Below are positions 1 through 10,100 of a stretch of 64,000 nucleotides of DNA, one piece after another (the stretch's first letter is position 1; every line of letters begins with the position of its first letter). The notes beneath the pieces were generated by a model. That model was not told the origin of the DNA, did not search any database, and saw nothing but the letters and a program-made list of their open reading frames with translations. Source of the stretch: Moraxella caviae (GTDB lineage Bacteria; Pseudomonadota; Gammaproteobacteria; Pseudomonadales; Moraxellaceae). Where the stretch lies: contig NZ_MUXU01000022.1 in the NCBI RefSeq assembly GCF_002014985.1, forward strand, positions 5,513 through 69,512, in the 5' to 3' direction. The translations under genes were made by a program, and so were the position numbers.

Positions 1-63
1 GGGCTGTCAAAATTACCAAATCTGCTTGGCTAAATCTGCTTTGGTTAAATCCGTTTTCTTAAA

Positions 64-906
64 TCATACCGCCACAGGTGCTTTGATGGCAGGGTGCGAC
101 TGATAATTTTCTACGCTGACATCGTCATAAGTGAAGGCGAAAATATCGTCAATTTCAGGATTTAGGCGCAGCTGGCTCAGTGGTAAAGTGTCTCGGCTCA
201 GCTGCAGCTTGGCTTGCTCAAAATGATTGTGATACAAATGCGTATCGCCGCCCGTCCAGATAAATTCGCCCACGCCAAGCCCACACACCTGCGCTACCAT
301 GTGCGTCAAGAGCGCATAGCTTGCGATGTTAAACGGCACGCCCAAAAACACATCGGCGCTGCGCTGATACAGCTGGCAAGACAGCTTGCCGTCCGCCACA
401 TAAAACTGAAACAGCGTGTGGCAAGGCGGCAAAGCGACTGCGCTCGCTTCGGTAGGATTCCAGCCAGAGACGATAAGGCGGCGTGAATTTGGGTTGGTTT
501 TGATTTCTTGGATTAGCCAAGCGATTTGGTCAAAGCCGTCTGACTTGTAGCTGCCATCGGTGTTTTTGCTTGCGCCAAAATTGCGCCACTGATGACCGTA
601 CACAGGCCCAAGCTCGCCTGCTGGGCGGTCAAAGCGTGCGGTTTGTTCAGCGGTTGCCCATTCGTCCCAAATGCTGACTTTATTGTCGGTGAGATATTTG
701 ACGTTGGTGTCGCCCTTTAAAAACCACAAAAGTTCCACCAGCACCGAGTGAAAATGCACTTTTTTGGTGGTGAGTAGAGGAAAGCCAGCCGACAAATCAA
801 AGCGCATTTGATAACCAAAAACCGAGCGTGTGCCAGTGCCGGTGCGATCGCCTTTGTCTGTGCCATTATTTAAAATATGTTCAAGTAATTGTAAGTATTG
901 TTTCAT
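64..906 (-). CDS. thyA: Thymidylate synthase
   Basis: Converts dUMP to dTMP with methylenetetrahydrofolate in the cytoplasm. The 280-residue protein has the usual bacterial length. Visible are the dUMP phosphate-binding stretch [11 protein letters not shown] (about 21-31), the catalytic Cys162 in [12 protein letters not shown], and [13 protein letters not shown] (about 181-193). The frame runs 24 codons further upstream, but family members begin MKQYLxLL, so the ATG at 906 is chosen. It lies 83 bp downstream of lgt on the same strand, the common gammaproteobacterial lgt-thyA order, so co-transcription is likely. Family assignment is very secure. Confidence 0.97.
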   Translation of the reverse strand: MKQYLQLLEHILNNGTDKGDRTGTGTRSVFGYQMRFDLSAGFPLLTTKKVHFHSVLVELLWFLKGDTNVKYLTDNKVSIWDEWATAEQTARFDRPAGELGPVYGHQWRNFGASKNTDGSYKSDGFDQIAWLIQEIKTNPNSRRLIVSGWNPTEASAVALPPCHTLFQFYVADGKLSCQLYQRSADVFLGVPFNIASYALLTHMVAQVCGLGVGEFIWTGGDTHLYHNHFEQAKLQLSRDTLPLSQLRLNPEIDDIFAFTYDDVSVENYQSHPAIKAPVAV

Positions 907-989
907 AAAATGCCTTGCGATGACGGCTTGTTGGGTGCTTGGGTTTATAAATGCGTTTGTGAATTTATCTTTAGTCAATCAATGGCTAA

Positions 990-1862
990 TCAGTTTTGCC
1001 AATCGTAAATGCGTTTTTGGCGTGCCATGACAAGCAAAATCACGCCTGCGATAATCATCGGCAGACTGTAAAGCTGACCTTTGCTCATCCAGCCAAAAAT
1101 CAGCGCATAACCGACATCTGGCTGACGGAAAAATTCGGTGATAAAGCGGCTGATACCATAACCCAGCAAGAACAGCGCCGACACCGCATAGCGTGGGCGT
1201 GGCTTGGCGCTAAACCACCACAGCAGCACAAACAGCAGCACGCCTTCGGTCAAGGCTTGGTATAGCTGTGATGGGTGGCGTGGCAGCAGGGCGTAGCCGT
1301 TTACCGTCTCGGCAAGCGAATGCAGCGAAGGATTGGCGTTTAGCAGCTCAAAATCTGCGTGCGCCGCCTGCGGAAATAGCATCAGCTGCGCAGCGCCACT
1401 GTCCGACACACGCCCCCACAGCTCGCCATTGATGAAATTGCCCAAACGCCCAAACAGCAAACCTGTCGGCACAGCTGGCGCAATAAAATCCAGCACGGTG
1501 AACGGTGCTTTTTTATACTTGTAGGCAAAATAGCACATGGCAACCAGCACGCCCACAAAGCCACCATGAAAGCTCATGCCGCCTTCCCACACACGGAATA
1601 AATACAGCGGATTGGCAAGAAATTCGCCAAAATTGTACAGCAGCACATAGCCAATGCGACCGCCCAAAATCACGCCAACCGCCCCAAAAAATATCAAATC
1701 AGACACCATTTCTGGCGTGAAATCGCCACGTTTTTTGGCACGCCAATGCATGATGCCATAAGCAAAAGCAAAGGCAAGCAAATACATCAGCCCATACCAA
1801 TGCAGCTGAATGAAGCCCAAATCCAGTGCGACTGGGTCAATTTGTGGGTGGAGCATGGTCAT
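990..1862 (-). CDS. lgt: Phosphatidylglycerol--prolipoprotein diacylglyceryl transferase
   Basis: Inner-membrane enzyme that moves diacylglycerol from phosphatidylglycerol to the lipobox cysteine of prolipoproteins. At 290 aa it is strongly hydrophobic with about seven membrane segments. It carries the Lgt signature GRLGNFINGELWG (138-150) and the MSFHGG motif (96-101). It is followed by thyA and preceded at a distance by rppH, as in many gammaproteobacteria, though no ptsP lies between. A second in-frame ATG two codons downstream could also start translation. The small lipoproteins at 18592, 36397 and 47709 would be substrates (inference). Confidence 0.96.
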   Translation of the reverse strand: MTMLHPQIDPVALDLGFIQLHWYGLMYLLAFAFAYGIMHWRAKKRGDFTPEMVSDLIFFGAVGVILGGRIGYVLLYNFGEFLANPLYLFRVWEGGMSFHGGFVGVLVAMCYFAYKYKKAPFTVLDFIAPAVPTGLLFGRLGNFINGELWGRVSDSGAAQLMLFPQAAHADFELLNANPSLHSLAETVNGYALLPRHPSQLYQALTEGVLLFVLLWWFSAKPRPRYAVSALFLLGYGISRFITEFFRQPDVGYALIFGWMSKGQLYSLPMIIAGVILLVMARQKRIYDWQN

Positions 1863-2026
1863 AAAATGTCTTAGCGTTAAAAATTTGCTCTATTATAACG
1901 GATTTGGGCGTTGGATTGTAGTGCTACGGTGCTGACAGATGGATAAATCATGGAAAAATCAGACCAAAGCGGACGCTTGGCAATAGCTTAGCAAAATGAT
2001 GGGAAAAATTAGGCGGTGGGCTTGGT

Positions 2027-2054
2027 GATGAATTTTAAACGATGAATTTTAAAC
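2027..2054. repeat. Tandem 14-bp repeat
   Basis: GATGAATTTTAAAC is present twice in perfect tandem (2027-2040 and 2041-2054) in the gap between lgt and rppH. No function can be assigned; it may be a small duplication. Confidence 0.8.
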
Positions 2055-2059
2055 GACAA

Positions 2060-2122
2060 AAACCGCCAAGCAGCCGACTTGTCCATTTTATAAATCTGAC
2101 AAGTAAAATGCGTTGGCGGTTT
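2060..2122 (-). terminator. Nested inverted repeat 3' of rppH
   Basis: The outer arms AAACCGCCAA (2060-2069) and TTGGCGGTTT (2113-2122) are perfect. The inner arms ACTTGTC (2077-2083) and GACAAGT (2098-2104) are also perfect. It sits about 25 bp past the rppH stop and may act as a long terminator or be a small palindromic element. Confidence 0.5.
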
Positions 2123-2146
2123 GGCGGCTAAATCGCTAAGAAAATC

Positions 2147-2644
2147 TTAGGCTTGGATTTTTAGCTCGTTTTTTAGGGGTAATTCACGCACCAGTTCTTG
2201 CAAGGCTCTTTGGTACACGCCGCGTTTGAACGGCACAACTTGGTTTAACGGATACCAGTAGCTGACCCATTGCCACTCGTCAAACTCAGGTTTGGCGATG
2301 TCAAAGCGGATTTGCTGGGCGTTTTGTTCATCTAGGCGGAGCAAAAACCATTTTTGTTTTTGTCCGATACACAAAGGTTCTTGCCCTGTACGCACATAGC
2401 GTTTGGGCAGACGATAGCGCAGCCAGTCGCGCGTTACCGCCAAAACTTCTACTTGATGGGGCAGCAAGCCCACTTCTTCGTACAGTTCTCGATACATGGC
2501 ATCAACTGGCGTCTCGCCATAATCAATGCCGCCTTGGGGAAATTGCCAGCTGTCATGCCCAATGCGCTTTGCCCAAAGCACTTGCCCTTGTGTATTTGCC
2601 AAGATGATACCGACGTTGGCTCTAAAGCCATCTGAATCAATCAT
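2147..2644 (-). CDS. rppH: RNA pyrophosphohydrolase (Nudix)
   Basis: Removes pyrophosphate from the 5' end of mRNAs and so triggers RNase E-dependent decay. At 165 aa it matches the RppH/NudH family. It starts [17 protein letters not shown], has the WQFPQGGI stretch (33-40), and carries a complete Nudix box at 38-60 (GGIDYGET...REL.EEVGL). The gene order rppH then lgt-thyA agrees with the family's usual neighbourhood. The ATG at 2644 gives the canonical N-terminus. Confidence 0.95.
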   Translation of the reverse strand: MIDSDGFRANVGIILANTQGQVLWAKRIGHDSWQFPQGGIDYGETPVDAMYRELYEEVGLLPHQVEVLAVTRDWLRYRLPKRYVRTGQEPLCIGQKQKWFLLRLDEQNAQQIRFDIAKPEFDEWQWVSYWYPLNQVVPFKRGVYQRALQELVRELPLKNELKIQA

Positions 2645-3035
2645 GACGAAACTCTATATTTAGATTTTTTAAATGATAATCGTGCGCCAATCAAAATTTT
2701 TAATGACGCAGTAACTGTTTGCTATTAAACCAAATTTTTGCCAAAAAGTACACCATAAAATCATCTTTCTTGCCATTGACCGCCAAAAGTACGCCGAGCA
2801 GGCGGTTTTCATTTAAAGTGCTGGGCGGTCAGCCCTTGAAATTTTGGGCAAGGGTGTTATTATGATAGCAAGTTTATGCGCTGATGATTTGGCGATGGCG
2901 GCGTTTTAAAAAATGGCGTGGCGGATACATAAGCGGTGCGCAAGTTATCATCATTTTTGTCAATTTCATTAAGCGTTTTGTCAATAATTTTTCTAGCTTT
3001 ATCAATAAGTTATCAATTTAAAATAAGGAAAAAAC
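2645..3035. other. Intergenic region between rppH and osmC-like gene
   Basis: 391 bp between divergent genes. It is AT-rich and must hold both promoters. The segment at 2940-3010 has several AT-rich near-repeats ending in a purine-rich ribosome-binding site (AATAAGGAAA) just before the ATG at 3036. I see no further gene or strong hairpin. Confidence 0.5.
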
Positions 3036-3461
3036 ATGGCTGATATGAGTGCCAGTGTCGCTTGGCTAAAAAATGACGTGATTAACTTTGAAACCACGAG
3101 CGGCTCTGGGCATAAAGTGGTGATTGACTCAGCGCAGACGCTGGGCGCAAAGCCGATGGAGCTGATTTTGATGGGGCTTGGCGGCTGTGCCAGCTATGAT
3201 GTGGTGAGCATTTTACAAAAATCACGCCAAGCCATTGACGATGTGCGCTGCGAAGTGAGTGCTAAGCGCGCCGACGCCATTCCTGCGGTGTTCACCGACA
3301 TTCACCTGCATTTTGTGGTAACGGGCAAGAACATCAAAGAAGCGCAAGTTGCCAAAGCCATTGATTTATCGGCAGAAAAATACTGCTCAGCGTCAAAAAT
3401 GCTTGCCGATGGCGGCGTGAACATCACGCACGATTATCAAATCATCGAGAGTGCGCAATGA
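3036..3461 (+). CDS. OsmC family protein
   Basis: OsmC/Ohr-fold protein of 141 aa. The two family cysteines are visible: Cys51 in LMGLGGCASYDVVSIL and Cys117 in EKYCSASKML. In characterised members this pair is a thiol peroxidase centre that reduces organic hydroperoxides. The sequence looks closer to the YhfA-like OsmC subgroup than to Ohr (inference from its N-terminus). The ATG at 3036 follows AAGGAAA. The stop overlaps the next start by 4 bp, so the OsmC and MAPEG proteins are probably translationally coupled. Confidence 0.88.
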   Translation: MADMSASVAWLKNDVINFETTSGSGHKVVIDSAQTLGAKPMELILMGLGGCASYDVVSILQKSRQAIDDVRCEVSAKRADAIPAVFTDIHLHFVVTGKNIKEAQVAKAIDLSAEKYCSASKMLADGGVNITHDYQIIESAQ

Positions 3462-3877
3462 GCTGGGTGGCGGCATTTTCGCCTGACATTTCGCTGGCAG
3501 TGTATGCCATGCTGGCGGCGTGCATTCAGCCGCTGCTGTGGGCGCTTTTGGCAAAAGTGGCGGGCGGTTTTCGCTGGCAAGACAACGAAAATCCGCGTGA
3601 ATTTTTGGCAAAAACTAATGGCATGGCAGCCAGATTAAATGCCGCACAAGCCAACACCTTTGAAGGCTTGCCGATATTTTTGGCGGCGGTGATGGTGGCG
3701 ATGTATTGCTTTGTGCCACAAAATGTGGTGAACGCTTTTGCGTGGCTGTATGTGCTTTTGCGCACGGCTTATGCGGCGTGCTATGCGCTGAATTTTGCCA
3801 CGCTGCGCTCTGTGGTGTGGCTGCTTGGCATGATGATATGCGTGGCGCTTTTTGTGTTTGCGGCAATGCTGGTGTAA
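3458..3877 (+). CDS. MAPEG family membrane protein
   Basis: A 139-aa hydrophobic protein with about four membrane helices and the MAPEG pattern (RAxxAQANTFEGLPIFLAAV, then LYVLLRTAYAACYAL). MAPEG proteins are membrane enzymes linked to glutathione or eicosanoid chemistry in eukaryotes; bacterial roles are mostly unknown. The 4-bp ATGA overlap with the osmC-like gene suggests a shared oxidative-stress role (inference). A strong terminator follows. Confidence 0.85.
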   Translation: MSWVAAFSPDISLAVYAMLAACIQPLLWALLAKVAGGFRWQDNENPREFLAKTNGMAARLNAAQANTFEGLPIFLAAVMVAMYCFVPQNVVNAFAWLYVLLRTAYAACYALNFATLRSVVWLLGMMICVALFVFAAMLV

Positions 3878-3888
3878 TTTTGATGATG

Positions 3889-3913
3889 GGGCTTATGATG
3901 ATAAGCCCTTTTT
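3889..3913 (+). terminator. Rho-independent terminator after MAPEG gene
   Basis: GGGCTTAT / ATAAGCCC form a perfect 8-bp stem with a GATG loop followed by TTTTT. Confidence 0.88.
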
Positions 3914-3991
3914 CTTATGAAATTTTTATCAAATTTTTGCAAGCCTGCTAATTTGCCAATCTTGTACGGCTGACAAATTTTTTGTGAAATT

Positions 3992-4717
3992 TTAAAACCG
4001 CCCAGCAAAATAGCGTTTTAAGCCACGCAGCACAAGGTCTTGATGGATTGTTACATCAAAAGACAAATGCCTTGCGATGATGGGTGCGTCCCCGCCTGTG
4101 GCGATGAATTGGTGCGCAGGATAAGCACGGTGCAGCTCGTGGATTGCGCCCACGATGGACAGTAAAATGCCGTGATTGACCGCATCAAGCGTGGTGGTGG
4201 CAAGGGCGGTGCTGTCAATGTTGCCAGTTTGCACGTCAATTTGCTGCGTGCCAGCGTACAGCGCCTGTCTTTGTAGGCGTGCGTTTGGGAAAATATAGCC
4301 ACCTAGATGCACACCATCACTGATGACGTCCAGCGTCATTGCCGTGCCGCAGCCGATGACGCATTGATTGACGGCAGGTTTTGTCACGCCCAGCATTTGC
4401 AGCCAGCGATCCACGCCCAGCTGGTCTGGCGCATAGCGACTTTGCAGCACAGGGTGGGCGGCATTGACGTTGGCAAATTCATAAGCAATGCCCATGGTGT
4501 CTAAGATTTCGGTAACCTGGGCGTTGATCTCTTTGCCCAGCACGGACGAAATGCCGATGAATTCAGGCTTTAGGCGCATGAATTTATCCGACAAGCCCAG
4601 CAAAAGCTCGGCTGGGGCTTGCAAATGCAGGCGTGCGTCATGGTCAAGCAGGCACTCGCCATTCATCAGCCAGTATTTTAGGCGTGTGTTGCCAAGATCA
4701 AGCCAAAGTTGCGACAT
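3992..4717 (-). CDS. coaX: Type III pantothenate kinase
   Basis: First step of coenzyme A synthesis, phosphorylating pantothenate. At 241 aa it has the ASKHA-fold phosphate motif DLGNTRLKYW near the N-terminus, the PDQLGVDRW pantothenate-binding stretch (about 97-105), GCGTAMTLDVI, and GGYIFPNARLQ. It follows birA on the same strand, the common birA-coaX pairing in Pseudomonas and Acinetobacter relatives. The ATG at 4717 gives the canonical MSxLWLDLGNT start. Confidence 0.94.
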   Translation of the reverse strand: MSQLWLDLGNTRLKYWLMNGECLLDHDARLHLQAPAELLLGLSDKFMRLKPEFIGISSVLGKEINAQVTEILDTMGIAYEFANVNAAHPVLQSRYAPDQLGVDRWLQMLGVTKPAVNQCVIGCGTAMTLDVISDGVHLGGYIFPNARLQRQALYAGTQQIDVQTGNIDSTALATTTLDAVNHGILLSIVGAIHELHRAYPAHQFIATGGDAPIIARHLSFDVTIHQDLVLRGLKRYFAGRF

Positions 4718-4983
4718 GGTGGGATTTTTTCCGTGTGGATTTGGTGTGAGTTTGGGTGTAACTTAAAACGATTTGCCAAGCAAAATTGTGTAAGTCGTAC
4801 TTAAAAAGCATAAATTTTTGAACTTAACAAAGTGCGCATTGTAGCAAATTTTGCCAAAACTTGTGGTGATTTTGTGTTGCAGTGTGTTGGCTTTGTGTGG
4901 TTTGGCGTGTCAGTTTGCATGAAAAGTGATTTTGTTAATTTGCTCGTCTTTTTATTTATCAAGTGAATTTATCCAGCGCATCA

Positions 4984-5913
4984 TCAAACAAGCTGCACCG
5001 AACCTGCAAAGATGGGCGTTTGCACACCGTCTTTGGCAAACAGCAGCGCGCCATCGTGATTGATGCCTGTGCAAGTGCCGATTTGTGCGTCTGACGGTGT
5101 GTGCGGTGCGCCATGTAGGGCGATGGGCTGATTGTGCAGCAGGTGTAGGGCGTTAAATTCTGTGATGAATGCCGTCATTTGGCTGTCATCATGGGTAAGT
5201 GTGTTGCAGCGCGCCAGTGCAAGTGCAAGAAGCTGCGTCAGCGGTGCGTACATTTCATGTGCGCTGGGGCAGGCGATGCCGCTATTTGCCAAAATTTCGC
5301 TAAGGCTTGTGGCAAAATAAGGCATGGCGTGCGTGCTTTTAAGCGCAGGCGTGGTGCGTACGTTTAGCCCAACGCCAATCACCACGCCGACAAGCGATTT
5401 GGCTTGCTGGCAAAACACAGGCTCAATCAAAATGCCTGCTAGCTTGTGAAAGGTTTTTTGCTGATAATAGCCGATGTCGTTTGCCCATTTTACGCCGATT
5501 TTGGCAAGGTTTTTGGCGGTAAGGTTTTGCGTGGCGGCACATTCATTGTACTTGGCAATGCTTGGCAATTGGCAAATTTGCACGCCAATTAACAGTGATA
5601 ATACGCCTGATAAACGCCCAAGCGATAAAGGATTGGGCGTGTTTTTGGCGTTTGTCATCGGCACATACAGCGACAAAAACACATTGCCTGCGCCATTTGC
5701 CCACGCTCTGCCGTGCTGACCTTTGCCTGCGCTTTGAGTGTCGGTGGTGAAAAGGTGGGGCAAATCCTGCGCCAAAGCGTGCGATACCACAAGCTCAATC
5801 AAGGCGCTGTTTGTGCTGGCGGTGTGAGCGGTGTGAATGTGGCGGTGCTTGAGTAAGTCTTTGACCGCCAAATCCAAATCTGGGCTGTGCCATGGGTATT
5901 GATGTGTGTGCAA
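4984..5913 (-). CDS. birA: Biotin--[acetyl-CoA-carboxylase] ligase, probable TTG start
   Basis: Joins biotin to the AccB subunit of acetyl-CoA carboxylase. The biotinyl-AMP loop is GKGQHGRAW, followed by the VKWANDI segment and a C-terminal SH3-like domain. There is no N-terminal winged helix, so this is a ligase-only (group I) enzyme and probably not a biotin repressor. The frame extends to an ATG at 5988, but that extension is Cys/His-rich and unlike the family. A TTG at 5913 with AGGA nine bases upstream fits better and gives 309 aa. coaX lies downstream. bioC and bioF are elsewhere in the window. Confidence 0.9.
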   Translation of the reverse strand: MHTHQYPWHSPDLDLAVKDLLKHRHIHTAHTASTNSALIELVVSHALAQDLPHLFTTDTQSAGKGQHGRAWANGAGNVFLSLYVPMTNAKNTPNPLSLGRLSGVLSLLIGVQICQLPSIAKYNECAATQNLTAKNLAKIGVKWANDIGYYQQKTFHKLAGILIEPVFCQQAKSLVGVVIGVGLNVRTTPALKSTHAMPYFATSLSEILANSGIACPSAHEMYAPLTQLLALALARCNTLTHDDSQMTAFITEFNALHLLHNQPIALHGAPHTPSDAQIGTCTGINHDGALLFAKDGVQTPIFAGSVQLV

Positions 5914-6055
5914 GCCAATTTTCCTAAAAATAATACAAAAAGCGCAGCAGTGTAAAAAGTGGCGCAAAATTGCGTTATAATAGCACATTTGACCGTGTGC
6001 GGTGAACGTAAGTTTTAAAAATGATAATGGCAGTGCGCCTAAAAAAGGTGATGAT

Positions 6056-6862
6056 ATGATGTATGCGTGGTTTGTGATTGCTGGGGCGTTTGCTGGCGTG
6101 TGCGCTGGGCTGTTTGGCGTGGGCGGCGGCTTGATTATCGTGCCTGCGCTGGTGTGGATTTTGTCTGCTTATGGCATGCCAAGCGATGTGGTGGCGCACG
6201 TTGCGGTGGGGACGGCATTGGCGACCATCATTTTAACGTCCATCAGCTCTATGAGTGCGCACCATCAGCGTGGCGGCGTGCGCTGGGAGATTTTTCGCCA
6301 CATGGCAAAGGGGCTGGTGCTGGGCAGTCTTGTGGGGGCGTGGATTGCCACGATGATTGATGGTAAGTCTTTGCAAGCTATCATTGGCGGTGGTGCGGTT
6401 TTGATGGCGATTAAAATGCTGTTTTTCCCCAATCAAGAAAATCCCAACCGACCCACGCCAAAGCCTTATGCGCTGGGTGCGGCAGGCGTAGGTATTGGCA
6501 TGCTGTCGGCGATTTTTGGCATTGGCGGCGGCAGCTTGACCGTGCCGTATTTGTCGCATAATGGCGTACCGATGAAGCAGGCGGTGGGGACGAGTGCGGC
6601 GTGTGGCTTACCGATTGCCATCGCTGGCGCGGCTGGATTTATGTGGTTTGGGCGTGTGTCGGTGGATAATTTGGCGGTGGAAGGCACGATTGGCTTTGTG
6701 CATATTGGCGCATTTGTGGCGGTGAGTGTGGTAAGTTTTATCATGGCAAAAGTGGGCGCAAAACTTGCCCACGTCCTGCCCGCACAAACGCTAAAACGTG
6801 CGTTCGGCTGCCTGCTTTTGGTGGTGGGCTGCCAGCTGGTGTATAGTGGGGTGGTGGGGTGA
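6056..6862 (+). CDS. TauE/SafE (DUF81) family sulfite/sulfonate exporter
   Basis: Polytopic inner-membrane protein of about 268 aa with the two-half TauE/SafE layout. Each half begins with a glycine-rich helix (AGLFGVGGGLIIVPAL and SAIFGIGGGSLTVPYL). Members export sulfite, sulfoacetate or related organosulfur anions; the substrate here is unknown. Two adjacent ATGs (6056, 6059) follow AAGGTG, so the GTG at 6002 is not needed. The TauD-like dioxygenase at 27393 would release sulfite, so a functional link is possible but not shown. Confidence 0.9.
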   Translation: MMYAWFVIAGAFAGVCAGLFGVGGGLIIVPALVWILSAYGMPSDVVAHVAVGTALATIILTSISSMSAHHQRGGVRWEIFRHMAKGLVLGSLVGAWIATMIDGKSLQAIIGGGAVLMAIKMLFFPNQENPNRPTPKPYALGAAGVGIGMLSAIFGIGGGSLTVPYLSHNGVPMKQAVGTSAACGLPIAIAGAAGFMWFGRVSVDNLAVEGTIGFVHIGAFVAVSVVSFIMAKVGAKLAHVLPAQTLKRAFGCLLLVVGCQLVYSGVVG

Positions 6863-7134
6863 TTGCCCATCACCAAACGCCAAACATTTCGTGATTTGAT
6901 TGAGTATTTTGATTTACCGCTTGATGGTCTCGGCTGTCAGGCGGTTTGTTTGTAATTGAAAGGCAAACTTGGCGTGGATTTTAAAACTTATTAAAACCAA
7001 TTAAAAGCGAATTTTGTGATTTATCCGCCATTTGCCAAAATCTTTTACTAATTCTTTTGCCTAAAATTTCCCAAACCTTACAAAAATTTGCTAAACTAAG
7101 CAGTTTGTTTTATTTGCTTGGTTTTTGCTTTGTC

Positions 7135-10100
7135 ATGCGCCTAAAATCCCTAAAATTAGCTGGCTTTAAATCCTTTGCCAACCCAACCACCTTTACTTTC
7201 AAGCACGACATCACCGCCATTGTCGGGCCGAACGGCTGCGGCAAATCCAACGTGATTGATGCGATTCGCTGGGTGCTGGGCGAGACTTCTGCCAAACAGC
7301 TGCGTGGCGGGGCGATGAGCGATGTGATTTTTGCTGGTGTGGAAGGGCGTGCTGGCAAGTCTTTGGCGAGTGTGGAGCTGACCTTTGAGCATACCCAAGA
7401 TGAGACCACAGGCATTCGCCATGCGCTGAATTTATACCACGAGCTGACGCTGCGCCGCCAAGTTACCAAAGACGGTAAGTCGGATTATTTCATCAATGGA
7501 CAGCGTGTGCGCCGCCGTGATGTGGTGGACGTGTTTTTGGGTACGGGGCTTGGCGCACGCAGTTATGCGGTGATTGAGCAGGGCATGATTGGGCGCATTG
7601 TGGAATCTAGCCCCATGCAGCTGCGTGAGTTCATTGAAGAAGGCGCTGGCGTGTCGCGTTATCAGGCGCGCCGTGAAGAAACCGAGAAAAAACTTGCCGA
7701 AGCGCGTGATAATCTGGAGCGGCTTAGCGACTTGCAAGGCGAGCTAAAAAAGCAGCAGCGCACGCTCATGCGCCAAGCTGAATCGGCGAAAAAATACCAA
7801 GAGCTGAATGCCGAGCTTGAAAAAATGCACAAGGAAGATTTGCTAAAACGCTTATTTGAAGCGTGGCAATATCACGAAACCAAAACCCAAGAACACACGG
7901 CGGCAAACGAAGGCTTGAGCGCACTTGAAACAGCGGTCAATAAAGCCAAAGCCGAGCTTGATAAGCTGTCGGCACGAGTGGCTGAAGGGCAGTGGCTAAA
8001 AGACGATGCCAAGGATAAATACCACAATGCGCAGATGGCAGAGCAGACAGCGCAGCACAATTTTTATACGGTAAATCAAGAACTTGGACAAGCGGACGAG
8101 AAAATCGCACGTCTGACGGCAGCCCAAAAACAAGCAGGCGAAGACGAAGCGCACGCCACCGCCGAGCTTGCCAAACTCACGAGTACATTGTCTTTGCTTG
8201 AGCCTGAACTTAGTGCGGCGGCAAACGAGCTAAAAACCGCCCAAGACAAACTTAGCGAGCATGAAAAGCATTGGCAAGGCGCACGCAGCGAAGTACAAAA
8301 TTTACAAAACCAAAAAAACAGCCTAGAAAACGCCCAAAAACTTGCCGAATCTCAAAAGCAACGTGTGCTAAATTTGCGTGAAAAATGGATTGCCAAGCAC
8401 AATGCGCTGATGACAAGCGAGCAGCCAGCTGCTGATGATGGCAAGACCGAAGAAGCGCTGAAGGTGCTGGATGGGCAAATTGCCACGCTGAAAGTGAAAA
8501 TTGATGGCTTGCAGGACAATCACGAAGCCAAAAGCGCTTTTGATGAGCGTGCTAAGGCGTTACAGCTTTTGACAAGTGAGCAAACCGCGCGCGAAAAACG
8601 CCATGCCAGCTTATCCAGCGAGTACGACATTTTGCATAAAATGGTGTACGCCAAGCCAAATCCGCAGGCGCAAAACACCAACGCCAGCACGGATAAGGCA
8701 GCTTTGGCGCATTTGCCATTATTAAAAGACGGCTTGCGATTGACGAGTGCAGGTGAAAAGGTGGCAGGCGCGCTGGATGCGCTTTTGGGATTTTGGCTGG
8801 ACGCACGTGTGGGCGTACCAGATGAAAAATCAAGCGTGCAGGCGCAGTTTGCTGCTGTGCTTGGTACGCCTGATAAAGACGCACCGACCGCTGTACTTGC
8901 CCAAACCAAGCCCTTTGCCACGCCCACGCAGACAGGCTTACTTGCGGTGAATACGCTGATTACGCCTGCGCTTGCGGCATTTGAGCGTTGCTATGTGGAT
9001 GTGGACACTGCGAATAAAACGCCTGATGAGATTGCCGAGCAGTACGCAGGGGTGATTGGCGATGGTGGCGTGATTTTTACGCAGACAGGCTGGCTTGTGG
9101 GTGCGTTTGGTGCGCTGCACACGAGTAAATTTGGGCGCACGAGCGAAAACTTTTTGGCGCAAAAAGCCGAGCATACCAAGCGTTTGGCGGTGCTAGAAGA
9201 TGAGCTGACTGCGCTTGAAGATGAGATGGAAGATAAGGCGCGCGCCATCAAGGATTTGACCGCTCAGCAAGAAGCGCAAAAAATCGCCCTAGAAGAGCAA
9301 GCCGCCCAGCTGACTGCCGCCACGGCAAGTTTGCACAAGGCAGAACAAGAGCGCACGGCACTGACAGCCAAGGCGCAAACCGAAGCCATCAAGCGAGAAA
9401 ATTTCGCCAAAACTAAAGCTGCGCTGGACGAAGAAAAAACTGAAATTCAGCAAGAATTAAAGCAGCTGGACAGCGAGCTTACCGCCACTCAAGAAAAACT
9501 GGCGGCAGAGTTGCCACGCTATGAGCAGGCGCAAAAATCGCTGGAAACGTTAAGCCTGCGCATTGATGAGCTAAATGCAGCCGCCAAGCGTGCCAGCGAG
9601 ACACACCAAGCCTTGCAGTTGCAGCACGGCACCTTAAGCCAAAATAAGGCGCACACCGAAAGATTGCTGGCGCTTGCCAATAAAAATGCCGCCCAAGCCA
9701 ATGACGACATCATCGCTGTCAAAAAGGCGCAAGAGCAGCTGACCGCTAAATTGCCTGCGCTGGAGACGGCATTTAAAGACGCCAAAGCACTCACCGCTGC
9801 AGCAAAAATCGCCAGCGAAGAGCATGAAGCTGCCGCTAAGGCATTGCAGCTGATGCAGGTGAAATTACAAGAAAATCTCACCCAAGCACACGCAGATTTT
9901 GCCAAAGCGCAAGCCGAAACCGCCCAAATCAGTGCCGATACGGCAGTGGGTCAAAGCCGCTTGCAGGATTTGAGCGATGAAGTGGCAAAACTTGACGAAA
10001 GTTTTCATCTGGACGCATGGCTGGTGGACGTGCGTGCCAAACCGCCCAAATTCAAGGATAACAGCGCACGCATTGACGCCATCAAGGCAGAAATCACTAA

